A model generated the notes under the pieces. That model was not told the DNA's origin. It ran no database searches and was given only the letters and a program-made list of their open reading frames with translations. Positions 30,793 through 40,499 of a stretch of DNA of 64,000 nt are shown here, piece by piece. This stretch comes from Erwinia sp. S63 (lineage in GTDB: Bacteria > Pseudomonadota > Gammaproteobacteria > Enterobacterales > Enterobacteriaceae), in NCBI RefSeq assembly GCF_016625195.1, contig NZ_JACVUP010000001.1, positions 620,001 through 684,000 of the forward strand, in the 5' to 3' direction. Position numbers and translations under genes: made by a program. How positions within the stretch are numbered: the stretch's first letter is position 1; each line of letters opens with the position of its first letter.

Positions 30793-31713
30793 ATGTTAAA
30801 ATTCATCCTGCGTCGGCTTCTGGAAGCGATCCCGACGCTCTTCATCCTGATCACCATCTCCTTCTTTATGATGCGACTGGCACCCGGCAGTCCGTTTACC
30901 GGCGAGCGCACGCTCTCGCCTGAAGTGATGGCGAACATTGAAGCCAAATATCATTTGAACGATCCGATCGGCAAACAGTACGTCAGCTACTTAGTGCAGC
31001 TGGCGCACGGCGATTTTGGTCCATCGTTCAAGTACAAAGATTACTCCGTGAACTATCTGGTCGGCCACGCCTTCCCGGTTTCGGCCAAACTCGGCCTCGC
31101 CGCCTTCTTCCTTGCGGTGATCCTCGGCGTGACGGCAGGAGTTATTGCCGCGCTCAAACAGAACAGTTTGTGGGATTACGCGGTGATGGGGGTCGCCATG
31201 ACGGGCGTCGTGATACCCAGCTTTGTCGTCGCACCGCTGCTGGTGCTGATCTTTGCGATTACCTTGCGCTGGCTGCCGGGCGGTGGCTGGAACGGTGGGC
31301 AGTGGAATTACATGCTGCTGCCGATGGTCGCGCTGTCTCTGGCGTATATCGCCAGCATCGCGCGTATTACGCGTGGCTCAATGATTGAGGTGATGCACTC
31401 CAACTTCATCCGCACCGCGCGCGCCAAAGGGTTGCCGCTGCGCCGCATCGTGCTGCGTCACGCGCTCAAGCCGGCGATGCTGCCAGTACTTTCATATATG
31501 GGACCGGCATTCGTCGGCATCATTACCGGTTCGATGGTGATCGAATCGATTTATGGTTTGCCGGGTATCGGCCAGCTGTTTGTTAACGGTGCGCTGAACC
31601 GTGACTATTCTCTGGTGATGAGTCTGACCATTTTGGTCGGTGTGCTGACCATTTTGTTTAACGCGATCGTTGATGTGCTGTATGCCGTGATCGATCCGAA
31701 AATCCGTTACTGA
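30793..31713 (+). CDS. oppB: Oligopeptide permease membrane subunit OppB
   Basis: 306 residues. About six membrane segments: an N-terminal one (AIPTLFILITISFFMM), then several in 95-300. The ABC permease EAA loop appears as FIRTARAKGLPLRRIVLRHALKPA. It forms the membrane channel with OppC. The stop codon is followed 15 nt later by the oppC start. Confidence 0.97.
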   Translation: MLKFILRRLLEAIPTLFILITISFFMMRLAPGSPFTGERTLSPEVMANIEAKYHLNDPIGKQYVSYLVQLAHGDFGPSFKYKDYSVNYLVGHAFPVSAKLGLAAFFLAVILGVTAGVIAALKQNSLWDYAVMGVAMTGVVIPSFVVAPLLVLIFAITLRWLPGGGWNGGQWNYMLLPMVALSLAYIASIARITRGSMIEVMHSNFIRTARAKGLPLRRIVLRHALKPAMLPVLSYMGPAFVGIITGSMVIESIYGLPGIGQLFVNGALNRDYSLVMSLTILVGVLTILFNAIVDVLYAVIDPKIRY

Positions 31714-31728
31714 TTGTGGAGCTCGCTC

Positions 31729-32637
31729 ATGATGTTAAGTAAGAAAAACAGCGAAGCTCTGGATGCTTTCAGTGAAAAACTGGAAGTCGAAGGGCGCAGC
31801 CTGTGGCAGGATGCGCGTCGCCGCTTCATCCATAACCGCGCTGCGCTGATCAGTTTGCTGGTGCTGTTAGCGATTACTCTGTTCGTGATATTAGCGCCGG
31901 TGTTATCGCAGTTTAAATATGATGATACCGACTGGGCCATGATGTCAGCTGCTCCAGATACGGTTTCTGGCCACTGGTTTGGTACCGACTCATCCGGACG
32001 TGACCTACTGGTGCGCGTGGCGATTGGCGGTCGTATCTCGTTGATGGTCGGCATTGCCTCCGCTTTGATCGCGGTGCTGGTGGGCACGCTGTATGGTTCA
32101 CTGGCGGGCTATCTCGGCGGTAAAATCGACTCCGTGATGATGCGTATCCTGGAAATCCTCAACTCCTTCCCGTTCATGTTCTTCGTGATCCTGCTGGTGA
32201 CCTTCTTCGGTCGTAACATCCTGCTGATTTTTGTGGCGATCGGCATGGTGTCGTGGCTGGATATGGCGCGTATTGTGCGCGGTCAGACGCTGGGCCTGAA
32301 GCGCAAAGAGTTTATTGAAGCGGCGCAAGTGGGTGGGGTGTCGACCTTCAATATCGTGTTACGTCACATCGTACCGAACGTGCTGGGTGTGGTGGTGGTG
32401 TATGCCTCATTGCTGGTGCCCAGCATGATTCTGTTTGAATCCTTCCTCAGTTTCCTCGGGTTGGGTACGCAAGAGCCACTGAGCAGTTGGGGTGCACTCC
32501 TGAGTGACGGCGCCAACTCCATGGAGGTCTCGCCCTGGTTGCTGATGTTCCCGGCGGGTTTCCTCGTGGTCACGCTGTTCTGTTTCAACTTTATCGGCGA
32601 TGGCCTGCGTGATGCCCTCGACCCGAAAGATCGTTAA
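31729..32637 (+). CDS. oppC: Oligopeptide permease membrane subunit OppC
   Basis: 302 residues, starting MMLSKKNSEALDAF, equal to E. coli OppC in length. A first membrane segment (LISLLVLLAITLFVILAPVL) is followed by a periplasmic loop and five more. The EAA loop is in FIEAAQVGGVSTFNIVLRHIVPN. The start at 31729 has GGAGC upstream; an in-frame TTG at 31714 is less likely. Confidence 0.97.
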   Translation: MMLSKKNSEALDAFSEKLEVEGRSLWQDARRRFIHNRAALISLLVLLAITLFVILAPVLSQFKYDDTDWAMMSAAPDTVSGHWFGTDSSGRDLLVRVAIGGRISLMVGIASALIAVLVGTLYGSLAGYLGGKIDSVMMRILEILNSFPFMFFVILLVTFFGRNILLIFVAIGMVSWLDMARIVRGQTLGLKRKEFIEAAQVGGVSTFNIVLRHIVPNVLGVVVVYASLLVPSMILFESFLSFLGLGTQEPLSSWGALLSDGANSMEVSPWLLMFPAGFLVVTLFCFNFIGDGLRDALDPKDR

Positions 32638-32648
32638 GGAGTTTCCCG

Positions 32649-33668
32649 ATGACCATACATGAATTTCAGCCAGCAATGGCTGCACGTGCGGGAAACAGTA
32701 ACCTGCTGCTGGATGTAAAAGACCTGCGCGTCACCTTTGGCACCCACGATGGTGATGTCACCGCAGTGAACGACCTTAACTTTTCACTGCGTGCCGGCGA
32801 AACCCTGGGCATCGTCGGTGAGTCGGGTTCGGGCAAGTCACAAACCGCTTTCGCACTGATGGGCCTGCTGGCAAAAAACGGTCGCATTGGCGGTTCGGCA
32901 AAATTCAACGGCGATGAGATTCTCAATCTGCCGGAGAACAAGCTGAACAAGCTGCGTGCCGAGCAGATTGCGATGATTTTCCAGGACCCGATGACCTCGC
33001 TCAATCCGTACATGCGCGTCGGCGAGCAGCTGATGGAAGTGCTGAAGCTGCACAAAGGCATGAGCAGCGCGCAGGCGTTTGAAGAGTCCGTGCGTATGCT
33101 GGATGCGGTGAAAATGCCGGAAGCGCGCAAGCGCATGAAGATGTTCCCGCATGAATTCTCTGGTGGCATGCGTCAGCGTGTGATGATCGCCATGGCGCTG
33201 CTGTGTCGTCCTAAATTGCTGATTGCTGATGAACCGACCACGGCGCTGGATGTGACGGTGCAGGCGCAGATCATGACGCTGCTGAACGAGCTGAAACGCG
33301 AGTTCAATACCGCGATCATCATGATCACCCACGATCTTGGGGTGGTTGCCGGTATCTGTGACAAGGTGCTGGTGATGTACGCCGGACGTACCATGGAGTA
33401 TGGCCGGGCACGAGATGTGTTTTATCAGCCTGCGCATCCCTACTCGATTGGCCTGCTGAGTGCGGTGCCGCGCCTGGATGCAGAAGAGGGTGAGTCACTC
33501 ACCACTATTCCCGGCAACCCGCCTAACCTGCTGCGCCTGCCGCAGGGCTGTCCGTTCCAGCCGCGTTGCGCCTTTGCGATGGACGTGTGTGCCAAATCGC
33601 CGCCGCTGGAACCTTTCGCGGAAGGTCGTCTGCGTGCCTGCTTCAAACCGGTGGAGGAATTAGCATGA
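32649..33668 (+). CDS. oppD: Oligopeptide ABC transporter ATPase OppD
   Basis: 339 residues. Walker [13 protein letters not shown], signature [14 protein letters not shown] and Walker [13 protein letters not shown] are intact, with the H-loop [10 protein letters not shown]-terminal Cys-rich oligopeptide-transporter extension ([15 protein letters not shown]) matches the iron-sulfur-type tail of this subfamily. It hydrolyses ATP with OppF on the cytoplasmic face. The stop overlaps the oppF start (ATGA). Confidence 0.97.
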   Translation: MTIHEFQPAMAARAGNSNLLLDVKDLRVTFGTHDGDVTAVNDLNFSLRAGETLGIVGESGSGKSQTAFALMGLLAKNGRIGGSAKFNGDEILNLPENKLNKLRAEQIAMIFQDPMTSLNPYMRVGEQLMEVLKLHKGMSSAQAFEESVRMLDAVKMPEARKRMKMFPHEFSGGMRQRVMIAMALLCRPKLLIADEPTTALDVTVQAQIMTLLNELKREFNTAIIMITHDLGVVAGICDKVLVMYAGRTMEYGRARDVFYQPAHPYSIGLLSAVPRLDAEEGESLTTIPGNPPNLLRLPQGCPFQPRCAFAMDVCAKSPPLEPFAEGRLRACFKPVEELA

Positions 33669-34669
33669 GTACCGTCATCGAAGAGAAGAAAGTCTTGCTG
33701 GAAATCGCCGATCTCAAGGTGCATTTCGAGATTAAAGACGGCAAACAGTGGTTCTGGCAGCCGCCCAAAACTTTGAAAGCGGTGGATGGCGTCAGCCTGC
33801 GCTTGTATGAGGGTGAAACCCTCGGCGTAGTGGGCGAATCGGGCTGTGGTAAATCAACCCTCGCACGCGCCATTATCGGCCTGGTGAAAGCTACCGATGG
33901 TCGTGTGGCCTGGCTGGGACGTGATTTATTAGGGCAGAGTCAGGATGAGTGGCGCCAGGCGCGCAGCGATATCCAGATGATTTTCCAGGACCCGCTGGCC
34001 TCGCTGAACCCGCGTATGACCATCGGCGACATCATTGCCGAGCCGCTGCGCACCTACTATCCGAAGATGCCAAAGCAGGAAGTGAAGGATAAGGTAAAAA
34101 ACATGATGATGAAGGTCGGGCTGCTGCCTAACCTCATCAACCGCTATCCGCACGAGTTTTCCGGTGGTCAGTGTCAGCGTATTGGTATTGCGCGTGCGCT
34201 TATCCTCGAACCCAAGCTGATTATCTGCGATGAGCCGGTTTCGGCGCTGGACGTGTCGATTCAGGCGCAGGTGGTGAATCTACTGCAGCAGCTGCAACGT
34301 GAAATGGGGTTGTCGCTGATCTTCATTGCGCACGATCTGGCGGTGGTAAAGCACATCTCGGATCGTGTACTGGTGATGTATCTCGGTCATGCGGTTGAGT
34401 TGGGCACCTATGATTCGGTGTACAACAATCCACAGCATCCGTACACCCGTGCGCTGATGTCTGCGGTACCGATCCCGGATCCGGATCTGGAAAAAAACAA
34501 ACAGATCCAGCTGCTGGAAGGTGAGTTACCTTCGCCGATCAATCCGCCGTCCGGCTGCGTATTCCGCACTCGTTGTCCGATTGCCGGACCTGAATGTGCC
34601 AAAACGCGTCCGTTGCTGGAGGGCAGTTTCCGCCACGCAGTATCCTGTCTGAAGGTCGACCCCTTATAA
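33665..34669 (+). CDS. oppF: Oligopeptide ABC transporter ATPase OppF
   Basis: 334 residues, starting [20 protein letters not shown]. Walker A GESGCGKSTLARAI, signature HEFSGGQCQRIGIA and Walker B LIICDEPVSALD are complete. The C-terminus again carries cysteines (GCVFRTRCPIAGPEC). The start codon shares four bases with the oppD stop, indicating coupled translation. A terminator follows, ending the operon. Confidence 0.97.
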   Translation: MSTVIEEKKVLLEIADLKVHFEIKDGKQWFWQPPKTLKAVDGVSLRLYEGETLGVVGESGCGKSTLARAIIGLVKATDGRVAWLGRDLLGQSQDEWRQARSDIQMIFQDPLASLNPRMTIGDIIAEPLRTYYPKMPKQEVKDKVKNMMMKVGLLPNLINRYPHEFSGGQCQRIGIARALILEPKLIICDEPVSALDVSIQAQVVNLLQQLQREMGLSLIFIAHDLAVVKHISDRVLVMYLGHAVELGTYDSVYNNPQHPYTRALMSAVPIPDPDLEKNKQIQLLEGELPSPINPPSGCVFRTRCPIAGPECAKTRPLLEGSFRHAVSCLKVDPL

Positions 34670-34680
34670 GGTCGAAAAGA

Positions 34681-34709
34681 AAACGCCGGGCAATTGCCCG
34701 GCGTTGTTT
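34681..34709 (+). terminator. Terminator of the opp operon
   Basis: Stem AACGCCGGGCAA / TTGCCCGGCGTT, essentially a perfect palindrome, followed by GTTTTATG. It also separates convergent yciU. Confidence 0.9.
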
Positions 34710-34722
34710 TATGCCTTAGCGA

Positions 34723-35052
34723 TTATTCACGCCAGAGAATGTGGCACAGCTTATGGTCTTTCTCGCGGCACAACAGCACGCGGGCAAACACATCGGTAAT
34801 CGGCTCGCCGTCCGCTTCACCCAAACCAATCACTACTTCCGCGAAGAAGTCCGGGTTGAGATCGAAATCGACGTGCTCCTGCCAGTCTTCCGACGGGTCA
34901 AACAACTCCGCACCGCCGCGCTCTTCAAACTGCAGATTGAACAGAATGATGTCAGCCGGATCGAGGTTATCACCTGCCAGTTCTAGAAAAATGTCGTAGG
35001 CCTGTTCCAGCGTTTCATCTTCGGTAAGGCGATTGTTTAAATCCATGGTCAT
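34723..35052 (-). CDS. yciU: YciU, putative double-stranded DNA mimic protein
   Basis: 109 residues, very acidic (for example [20 protein letters not shown] and [18 protein letters not shown]), which fits the proposed DNA-mimic family UPF0263. No signal or membrane segment. Its partner in related bacteria is thought to be HU, but function is not firmly known. ATG at 35052 or 35046 are both possible. It lies 38 nt downstream of clsA on the same strand. Confidence 0.92.
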   Translation of the reverse strand: MTMDLNNRLTEDETLEQAYDIFLELAGDNLDPADIILFNLQFEERGGAELFDPSEDWQEHVDFDLNPDFFAEVVIGLGEADGEPITDVFARVLLCREKDHKLCHILWRE

Positions 35053-35089
35053 TCCTGCTTACTCTGAGGCGGTAATCTTGTCGCTCGTT

Positions 35090-36550
35090 TTACAGTAAAG
35101 GGCTAAAGAAGTAAAACAGTCGTTCAACGATGCGCTGCCACCACGCACGTTTAGCCCAGCGCGCGCCATCCAGCAGGCGTGAGCGGGCGATATAGTCATC
35201 CTGCACCGTGGCCAGATCGCTGCCAAATCCATCATCATCAACCACCAGCGTGATTTCAAAATTGAGCCACAGGCTGCGCATATCCAGGTTTACGGTGCCG
35301 ACCAGACTCAGCTGTCCATCGACCAGCACGCTTTTGGTGTGCAGCAAACCGTCTTCAAACTGATAGATTTTCACGCCTGCTTCCAGCAACTCGGTGAAGA
35401 ACGCGCGGCTGGCCCAGCCCACCAACAACGAATCATTATGGCGTGGCACCACAATGCTGACTTCGACACCGCGTTGTGCCGCAGTGCAGATGGCGTGCAA
35501 CAGGTCGTCACTGGGGACGAAATAGGGTGTGGTCATGATCAGTTGTTCACGTGCGGAATAGACCGCCGTCAACAGCGCCTGGTGAATCATATCTTCCGGG
35601 AAGCCCGGCCCGGAAGCGATCACCTGGATGATATGACCGCTTTCCTGCTCAAAGGGCATGATGTTGGCATCCGGCGCGGGCGGCAGAATGCGTTTGCCAG
35701 TTTCAATCTCCCAGTCACAGGCGTAAACGATGCCCATGGTGGTTGCGACCGGTCCTTCCATACGCGCCATCAGATCGATCCATTGGCCCACGCCAGCATC
35801 CTGCTTGAAGTAGCGGGGATCGACCAGATTCATGCTGCCAGTGTAGGCAATATAGTTATCGATGAGCACCACTTTGCGATGCTGACGCAAATCCATCCGG
35901 CGCAGGAATACACGCAGCAGGCTAACCTGTAGCGCCTCAACCACGTCGATGCCGGCATTACGCATCATATTCACCCACGGACTGCGGAAAAATGCCACGC
36001 TGCCCGCCGAGTCGAGCATCAGGCGGCAATGCACACCACGGCGTGAAGCCGCCATCAATGATTCTGCCACTTCGTCCGCCAGGCCACCGGGATGCCAGAT
36101 GTAAAACACCATCTCGATATTGTGGCGAGCCAGCTGGATGTCGCGGATCAGCGCGTGCATAACGTCATCGGAGTTAGTCAGCAGCTGTAGCTGATTGCCT
36201 TTGACACCCGCAATGCCCTGGCGATGGTGACAGAGTTCAAATAATGAGCGTGCTACGTCACTGTGCTCGGTAGCAAAGATATGACGGCACTGCTTGAGGT
36301 CGTTAAGCCACTTGGCGGTGGAGGGCCACATGGTGCGTGCGCGCTCAGCCCGGCGTTTACCCAGATGGAGTTCACCAAACGACAGATACGCGATAATACC
36401 CACCAGCGGCAGAATATAGATGATCAGCAACCAGGCCATAGCGGACGTCACAGCGCGGCGTTTCATCAATATACGCAGCGTGACACCCGCAATCAGCAAC
36501 CAGTAGCCAAACAGCAGCAACCAACTGATCAGGGTATAAAATGTAGTCAT
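35090..36550 (-). CDS. clsA: Cardiolipin synthase A
   Basis: 486 residues, equal to E. coli ClsA. Two N-terminal membrane segments ([19 protein letters not shown] and [20 protein letters not shown]) anchor it. Two phospholipase-D HKD motifs are present: [18 protein letters not shown] and [18 protein letters not shown]. It condenses two phosphatidylglycerol molecules into cardiolipin in the inner membrane. It shares the minus strand with yciU. Confidence 0.97.
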   Translation of the reverse strand: MTTFYTLISWLLLFGYWLLIAGVTLRILMKRRAVTSAMAWLLIIYILPLVGIIAYLSFGELHLGKRRAERARTMWPSTAKWLNDLKQCRHIFATEHSDVARSLFELCHHRQGIAGVKGNQLQLLTNSDDVMHALIRDIQLARHNIEMVFYIWHPGGLADEVAESLMAASRRGVHCRLMLDSAGSVAFFRSPWVNMMRNAGIDVVEALQVSLLRVFLRRMDLRQHRKVVLIDNYIAYTGSMNLVDPRYFKQDAGVGQWIDLMARMEGPVATTMGIVYACDWEIETGKRILPPAPDANIMPFEQESGHIIQVIASGPGFPEDMIHQALLTAVYSAREQLIMTTPYFVPSDDLLHAICTAAQRGVEVSIVVPRHNDSLLVGWASRAFFTELLEAGVKIYQFEDGLLHTKSVLVDGQLSLVGTVNLDMRSLWLNFEITLVVDDDGFGSDLATVQDDYIARSRLLDGARWAKRAWWQRIVERLFYFFSPLL

Positions 36551-36713
36551 TAAGTGGACATCCTGTTCGCGCTTTGATGAGGAAAGTTTACGTGCTGAAT
36601 AGCACTAGTGAAACCTTTAATCGTGAATGACAGTTCAATGAAGCTTTCGATTTGGCATTTTCAATCAGATCTTTATAATGCCTGGCGAGTTTAGCCTGTC
36701 TGATGAGGATGTG

Positions 36714-36887
36714 ATGAGACGAAGCAGAAATGAAGTGGCACGCTGGAGAATGTTACGTCAGGTACACCGCCGTCGTGCACGTTGGCTGGAAGGGCAGTCA
36801 CGTCGCTATAAACGTATCCATGCCATTCGTCATCAGGTCGCGCAGCAGCATCGCCGCTCCATCCTGTTCATCACGCAGAATATGTAA
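36714..36887 (+). CDS. yciY: YciY small basic protein
   Basis: 57 residues, starting MRRSRNEVARWRMLRQ, the same length as E. coli YciY, with matching RWLEGQSRR and IHAIR segments. It is very rich in Arg and has no membrane segment. The function is unknown. The ATG at 36714 follows a GAGGATGTG sequence; a longer frame from 36678 would not fit the family. It is divergent from clsA. Confidence 0.88.
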   Translation: MRRSRNEVARWRMLRQVHRRRARWLEGQSRRYKRIHAIRHQVAQQHRRSILFITQNM

Positions 36888-36903
36888 ATGGCTTACGCGG
36901 CCG

Positions 36904-37074
36904 TTAAGCGCCGCGTAACACCAGAGAAACATTGACGATCTGTAGTGCGGCCGCCAGCACAACGAACATCACAATGTGCTGACGGGCCTGGCGCCAGCCT
37001 TGCTGACGCCAAATCCATAAAGCTCTGCCAATCAGTGTAAACACCGCTATCAGCAGTAAAACAGACAGCCACAT
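36904..37074 (-). CDS. Small inner-membrane protein of unknown function (56 residues)
   Basis: The product starts MWLSVLLLIAVFTLIGRALW and has a second hydrophobic segment (IVMFVVLAAALQIVNVSLVL), with a charged QQGWRQARQH linker, so it looks like a two-pass hairpin membrane protein. The ATG lies 3 nt after the yciI stop codon, so the two are almost certainly co-translated. I do not recognise it. In E. coli the potassium-channel gene kch occupies this place. The C-terminus VLRGA is short. The coding call rests on hydrophobic pattern, spacing and a complete frame. Confidence 0.75.
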   Translation of the reverse strand: MWLSVLLLIAVFTLIGRALWIWRQQGWRQARQHIVMFVVLAAALQIVNVSLVLRGA

Positions 37075-37077
37075 CGA

Positions 37078-37374
37078 TTAAAATACGCGTTTAAACGGTT
37101 TGACCGCCACTTTCTCATACACGCCAGCGGCAATGTAGGGATCGTCATTGGCCCAGGATTGTGCGGTTTCCAGCGAGGAAAACTCGGCAATAATCACTGA
37201 ACCGGTAAAACCTGCGGGACCCGGATCGTTGCTATCGACAGCGGGCAGTGGGCCTGCGGCGATCAGTCGACCTTCATCCTGCAGTAACTGCAAGCGCGCG
37301 AGATGCGCCGGGCGTACGGAGTTGCGTTTTTCCAGTGAATCTGCGGTATCTTCCGCATAAATGACGTAAAGCAC
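37078..37374 (-). CDS. yciI: YciI, YCII-domain protein
   Basis: 98 residues, identical in length to E. coli YciI. The ferredoxin-like fold contains the conserved His and Asp ([19 protein letters not shown] and [15 protein letters not shown]). The family may include hydrolases or dehalogenase-like enzymes, but the reaction is not established. It is divergent from tonB and is followed by the 56-residue membrane-protein gene. Confidence 0.94.
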   Translation of the reverse strand: MLYVIYAEDTADSLEKRNSVRPAHLARLQLLQDEGRLIAAGPLPAVDSNDPGPAGFTGSVIIAEFSSLETAQSWANDDPYIAAGVYEKVAVKPFKRVF

Positions 37375-37528
37375 GATGGGGTACTCCCGTTAGACTTGCC
37401 GAAATTGCGAGACACGTTAAGTGATCGTTAATCAGAGTGCAAATGAAAGATAAATCCACCGCCATATAGCGCAATCTCCGCTAAAAAACGCCTTTCTGCG
37501 AGTGGCTTACACATCGCTTATTGAAACT

Positions 37529-37547
37529 GATTGCTATTTGCATTTAA
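37529..37547 (+). promoter_or_regulatory. tonB promoter region with Fur-type sequence
   Basis: GATTGCTATTTGCATTTAA matches what I recall as the conserved E. coli tonB promoter and Fur-binding segment, and resembles the Fur consensus at about half of its positions. It lies 18 nt before the longer tonB start. TonB is iron regulated in E. coli. Confidence 0.55.
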
Positions 37548-37564
37548 AATCTGCGCTTCACTCA

Positions 37565-38302
37565 ATGAATATGACTGATATGACGACGTTGACTACGCCT
37601 CTTCCTACACGTACCCCCGTAGCTATGATCTTGTCCGTGGTACTCCACGGCTCGCTGATTGCGGGCATTCTCTATGCATCGTTTCATCAGACCATTGAGG
37701 TTCCGAAAGCATCCCAGCCAATCAGCGTGACCATGGTGGCACCTGAAGTGCAGCCAGAACCGGCCCCCGCAGTGGTGACTCCGCCGCCGCCAGAGCCCGA
37801 ACCTGAGCCGGAAGTCGCACCTGAGCCGCCAAAAGTCGAGCCCGTGCCGATTCCCAAGCCTGAACCGAAGCCCAAGCCAAAACCTAAGCCGAAGGTAGAG
37901 AAAAAGGTCGAGCCGAAGCCACGTAAAGAAGTGAAGCCGCAGGAGAATCCGGTCAAGCAGGATATCCCGACCACTCAGACGCGTCCGACCACGGCACCGA
38001 AGAGTAACCCAGCGCCAACGCAAACCGTCTCTGACGGGCCTAAGGCGATGAACGTGAGCAAACCTGCCTATCCGGCGCGTGCGTTTGCTTTACGCGTGGA
38101 AGGCCGTGTACGCGTGCAGTTTGATGTGGATAGCGACGGTCGTGTCGATAATGTGGAAGTTCTGTCAGCCGAACCGCGCAACATGTTCGAGCGTGAAGTG
38201 AAGCAGGCGATGAAAAAGTGGCGTTATCAGCCGGGTCGTCCAGGAAAAGGCCTGACCATGAACATCGTGTTCCGCATTAACGGCGGCGCTAACATCGAGT
38301 AA
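37565..38302 (+). CDS. tonB: TonB energy-transducing protein
   Basis: 245 residues from the first ATG (MNMTDMTTLTTPL); a second start at 37580 (MTTLTTPLPTR) gives 240 residues, and the same two-start pattern exists in E. coli. A membrane anchor (VAMILSVVLHGSLIAGILYA) contains the conserved Ser-His. A Pro-rich spacer with EPEPEP and KPKPKPKP repeats spans the periplasm. The C-terminal domain has YPARAFALRVEGRVRVQFDV. It couples the proton-motive force via ExbBD to outer-membrane receptors. Confidence 0.96.
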   Translation: MNMTDMTTLTTPLPTRTPVAMILSVVLHGSLIAGILYASFHQTIEVPKASQPISVTMVAPEVQPEPAPAVVTPPPPEPEPEPEVAPEPPKVEPVPIPKPEPKPKPKPKPKVEKKVEPKPRKEVKPQENPVKQDIPTTQTRPTTAPKSNPAPTQTVSDGPKAMNVSKPAYPARAFALRVEGRVRVQFDVDSDGRVDNVEVLSAEPRNMFEREVKQAMKKWRYQPGRPGKGLTMNIVFRINGGANIE

Positions 38303-38321
38303 GCCTGGGTTGAAGGCAAAG

Positions 38322-38348
38322 AAAAAGCGGTCATTGACCGCTTTTTTT
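38322..38348. terminator. Bidirectional terminator between tonB and yciA
   Basis: Palindrome AAAAAGCGGTCA / TGACCGCTTTTTTT, with A-run before and T-run after. It stops both convergent genes. Confidence 0.92.
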
Positions 38349-38355
38349 ATCGCTG

Positions 38356-38772
38356 TTAATCGGCAAGGTTAGCTTTGCCGGGGGGCAGCGGACGGGATTT
38401 TCCGCTGTTATCCACGGCGACGTAGACAAATACCGCTTCGGTGGCGCAATAGGTCTGACCGATAGGCTCAGACGAAACCTTTTTGATCCACACTTCTACA
38501 TTGATGGTCATCGAACTGTTACCGGTACGTATGCAACGCGCATAGCAGCTCACCACATCGCCAACCGCCACCGGTTTCAGGAACGACATACCATCAACGC
38601 GTACGGTGACCACACGACCTTCGGCGATCTCCTTGGCCATGATAGCGCCGCCCATATCCATCTGTGACATCAACCAGCCGCCAAAAATATCACCATTGGC
38701 ATTGGTATCCGCTGGCATCGCCAGGGTGCGCGACACCATCTCGCCTTGCGGCAATTTATGTTTTTCGTCCAT
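38356..38772 (-). CDS. yciA: YciA acyl-CoA thioesterase
   Basis: 138 residues of the hotdog fold. The conserved NANGDIFGGWLMSQMDMGGAI contains the catalytic Asp. It hydrolyses a broad range of acyl-CoA esters in the cytoplasm, and the family is proposed to act in membrane lipid turnover. It is followed in the same direction upstream by yciB and yciC, as in E. coli. Confidence 0.95.
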   Translation of the reverse strand: MDEKHKLPQGEMVSRTLAMPADTNANGDIFGGWLMSQMDMGGAIMAKEIAEGRVVTVRVDGMSFLKPVAVGDVVSCYARCIRTGNSSMTINVEVWIKKVSSEPIGQTYCATEAVFVYVAVDNSGKSRPLPPGKANLAD

Positions 38773-38825
38773 TGCTCAGTTCTTCTGCAGGTGAAGAGAA
38801 GCCCGACTGTGCCGGGCGGCGTTGC

Positions 38826-39365
38826 TTATTTTTGTTCTTGTTGCGGCATCTGTCGCCAGATATACACGCCGCTTAACAGAGTAAACAGTAGGGTCAGGCC
38901 GGTCAGACCAAACACTTTAAAGTTAACCCAAAACTCTTGTGATAACCAAAACGCAACATAGATATTTACCAGGCCGCAGATGAAGAAGAAGATTGCCCAG
39001 GCAATATTCAATCGACGCCACACAACACCGGGCAACTGCAGCTCTTTACCGAGCATGCGTTGAATCAGCGGCTGTTCCATAAAGAACTGGCTGTAGAGCA
39101 GAGCCAACGCGAACAGAGAATAGATCACGGTGACTTTCCATTTGATGAATTCATCGTTATGGAACACCAGCGTCAACGTGCCGAATACCGTCACCAGTGC
39201 GAAGGTGAAGAGGGTCATCTTTTCCAGTTTGCGATACAGCACCCAGCTGACCACCAGCGCCAGGCCCGTGGCGACAATCAGGGCACCAGAAGCGACAAAG
39301 ATGTCGTACAGCTTGTAGAAGATGAAGAAAACTACCAGGGGAAGAAAATCGAGTAACTGCTTCAT
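38826..39365 (-). CDS. yciB: YciB (IspZ) inner-membrane septation protein
   Basis: 179 residues, starting [19 protein letters not shown], the same length as in E. coli. About five membrane segments are visible, and conserved blocks [17 protein letters not shown] and [20 protein letters not shown] are present. It is linked to cell-envelope synthesis and septation. The ATG 39365 gives the family length; a start 18 codons earlier is not supported. Confidence 0.95.
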   Translation of the reverse strand: MKQLLDFLPLVVFFIFYKLYDIFVASGALIVATGLALVVSWVLYRKLEKMTLFTFALVTVFGTLTLVFHNDEFIKWKVTVIYSLFALALLYSQFFMEQPLIQRMLGKELQLPGVVWRRLNIAWAIFFFICGLVNIYVAFWLSQEFWVNFKVFGLTGLTLLFTLLSGVYIWRQMPQQEQK

Positions 39366-39399
39366 AGCGTTTCCAGTTAGGGCAGGAGCGTTCAATAAA

Positions 39400-39417
39400 G
39401 GCGCTCCGCAGAGCGCC
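39400..39417 (-). other. Intra-operon hairpin between yciC and yciB
   Basis: Perfect 7-bp stem GGCGCTC / GAGCGCC with loop CGCA between yciC and yciB. No T-run, so it may modulate translation or mRNA decay rather than terminate. Confidence 0.5.
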
Positions 39418-39424
39418 ATCGCTG

Positions 39425-40159
39425 TTAACGTAACAGCATATACAGCCGGTACAAATAGATAATCAGAATCGCGGAGACCAGATTACCCAGCGCGTTCATC
39501 ACCACCGACGCGATGTTAACCGGTAGTACCGTGAGTGATGAGATGAGGAACATCAGCACAATCTTCGCCAGCAACCACAACACAATGGCAGGGGCGATGA
39601 CTTTCATGTTCTTCCATGCCAATTTCATACTGGCACGCATGGCGCCAATCACACCCATTTTCTCGCTGACCAGCATCACCGGTGCCAGTGACAGCAGAAT
39701 CGCCAGAATCACGCCAGGCACCATTAATACCATAAAGCCAATTTGCACCAGCAGGGTAATCAGGAAGGTCTGCAGCAGCAGTTTCGGCAGCAGTGGCGCG
39801 GAGGCACCGATTGCTCGCAGGGCACTCACGCGTTGGCCATTGGAGACCAGCGGGATCAGGCACAGCATACCGCCGAGCAACAGCGTGTTGCCGATCAGCG
39901 CGGCAAAGGTGCCGGCTGCGGAAGCGCGCAGCAGGATGCGCTGCTGATCCGGTGACATATTCTGTACCAATTCAAACAGTGATGTCGCGCTGTCGTCAGC
40001 CTGGCTAAGCAGGGATAACTGGTCTTCGCCTGGGGTTAATGCATGACCGACAATCACCGTAATGAACGACGTCAACAACGCCATCAGCACAATAGTAACC
40101 AGCTGATGACGCAGAAAATTTCCTGTGTCACGGTATAACGAGCTTGCCGTGATAGACAT
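39425..40159 (-). CDS. yciC: YciC, UPF0259 inner-membrane protein
   Basis: 244 residues, starting [20 protein letters not shown]. About six membrane segments (for example [36 protein letters not shown]). The function is unknown; the family is conserved beside yciB and yciA. It is divergent from ompW and probably the first gene of a yciC-yciB-yciA transcript. Confidence 0.93.
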   Translation of the reverse strand: MSITASSLYRDTGNFLRHQLVTIVLMALLTSFITVIVGHALTPGEDQLSLLSQADDSATSLFELVQNMSPDQQRILLRASAAGTFAALIGNTLLLGGMLCLIPLVSNGQRVSALRAIGASAPLLPKLLLQTFLITLLVQIGFMVLMVPGVILAILLSLAPVMLVSEKMGVIGAMRASMKLAWKNMKVIAPAIVLWLLAKIVLMFLISSLTVLPVNIASVVMNALGNLVSAILIIYLYRLYMLLR

Positions 40160-40499
40160 GTACTCTCCTTGATGGAACCGGGTTAATTAACCCGGCGATT
40201 GTACATGTTATGCGGGCGGGCTGGCACCCGGAAGACCATAACTTTGTGTCATCTCTGGTAAAGAATGGGGAATAGCACTTCGTTCCCGGTTCACAAAAGC
40301 AGCAAATCCTTTCCATCAGCCTGAAAACCCTCCCTGGCGTTTTTTCTTCCAGACGCGCAATGTCGAAAATTGATCTGAATCAATTCATTGTTTTTTAAGT
40401 GATTAATTTGAATTGATGCAGATGATCTTTTACCAAAAAAGGGTTAGATCTTGTGCCGCAATCCCGATTAAGACCCTACTTTTCTGCAAAGGAGTGATT
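40160..40499. other. yciC-ompW divergent intergenic region
   Basis: 340 nt. It holds a perfect FNR site at 40370-40383, followed by AT-rich DNA (TTTTTTAAG) suited to a promoter. No coding frame was supported. Confidence 0.6.
40370..40383. promoter_or_regulatory. FNR site upstream of ompW
   Basis: TTGAT-CTGA-ATCAA is a perfect FNR consensus, 117 nt before the ompW start. E. coli ompW is known to be activated by FNR in anaerobic growth. Confidence 0.8.

Noticed and set aside
37562..38023. A 153-codon frame antisense to tonB
   Set aside because: It mirrors the Pro/Glu/Lys repeats of TonB as low-complexity Leu/Arg/Phe-rich sequence. An artefact of the repeat.
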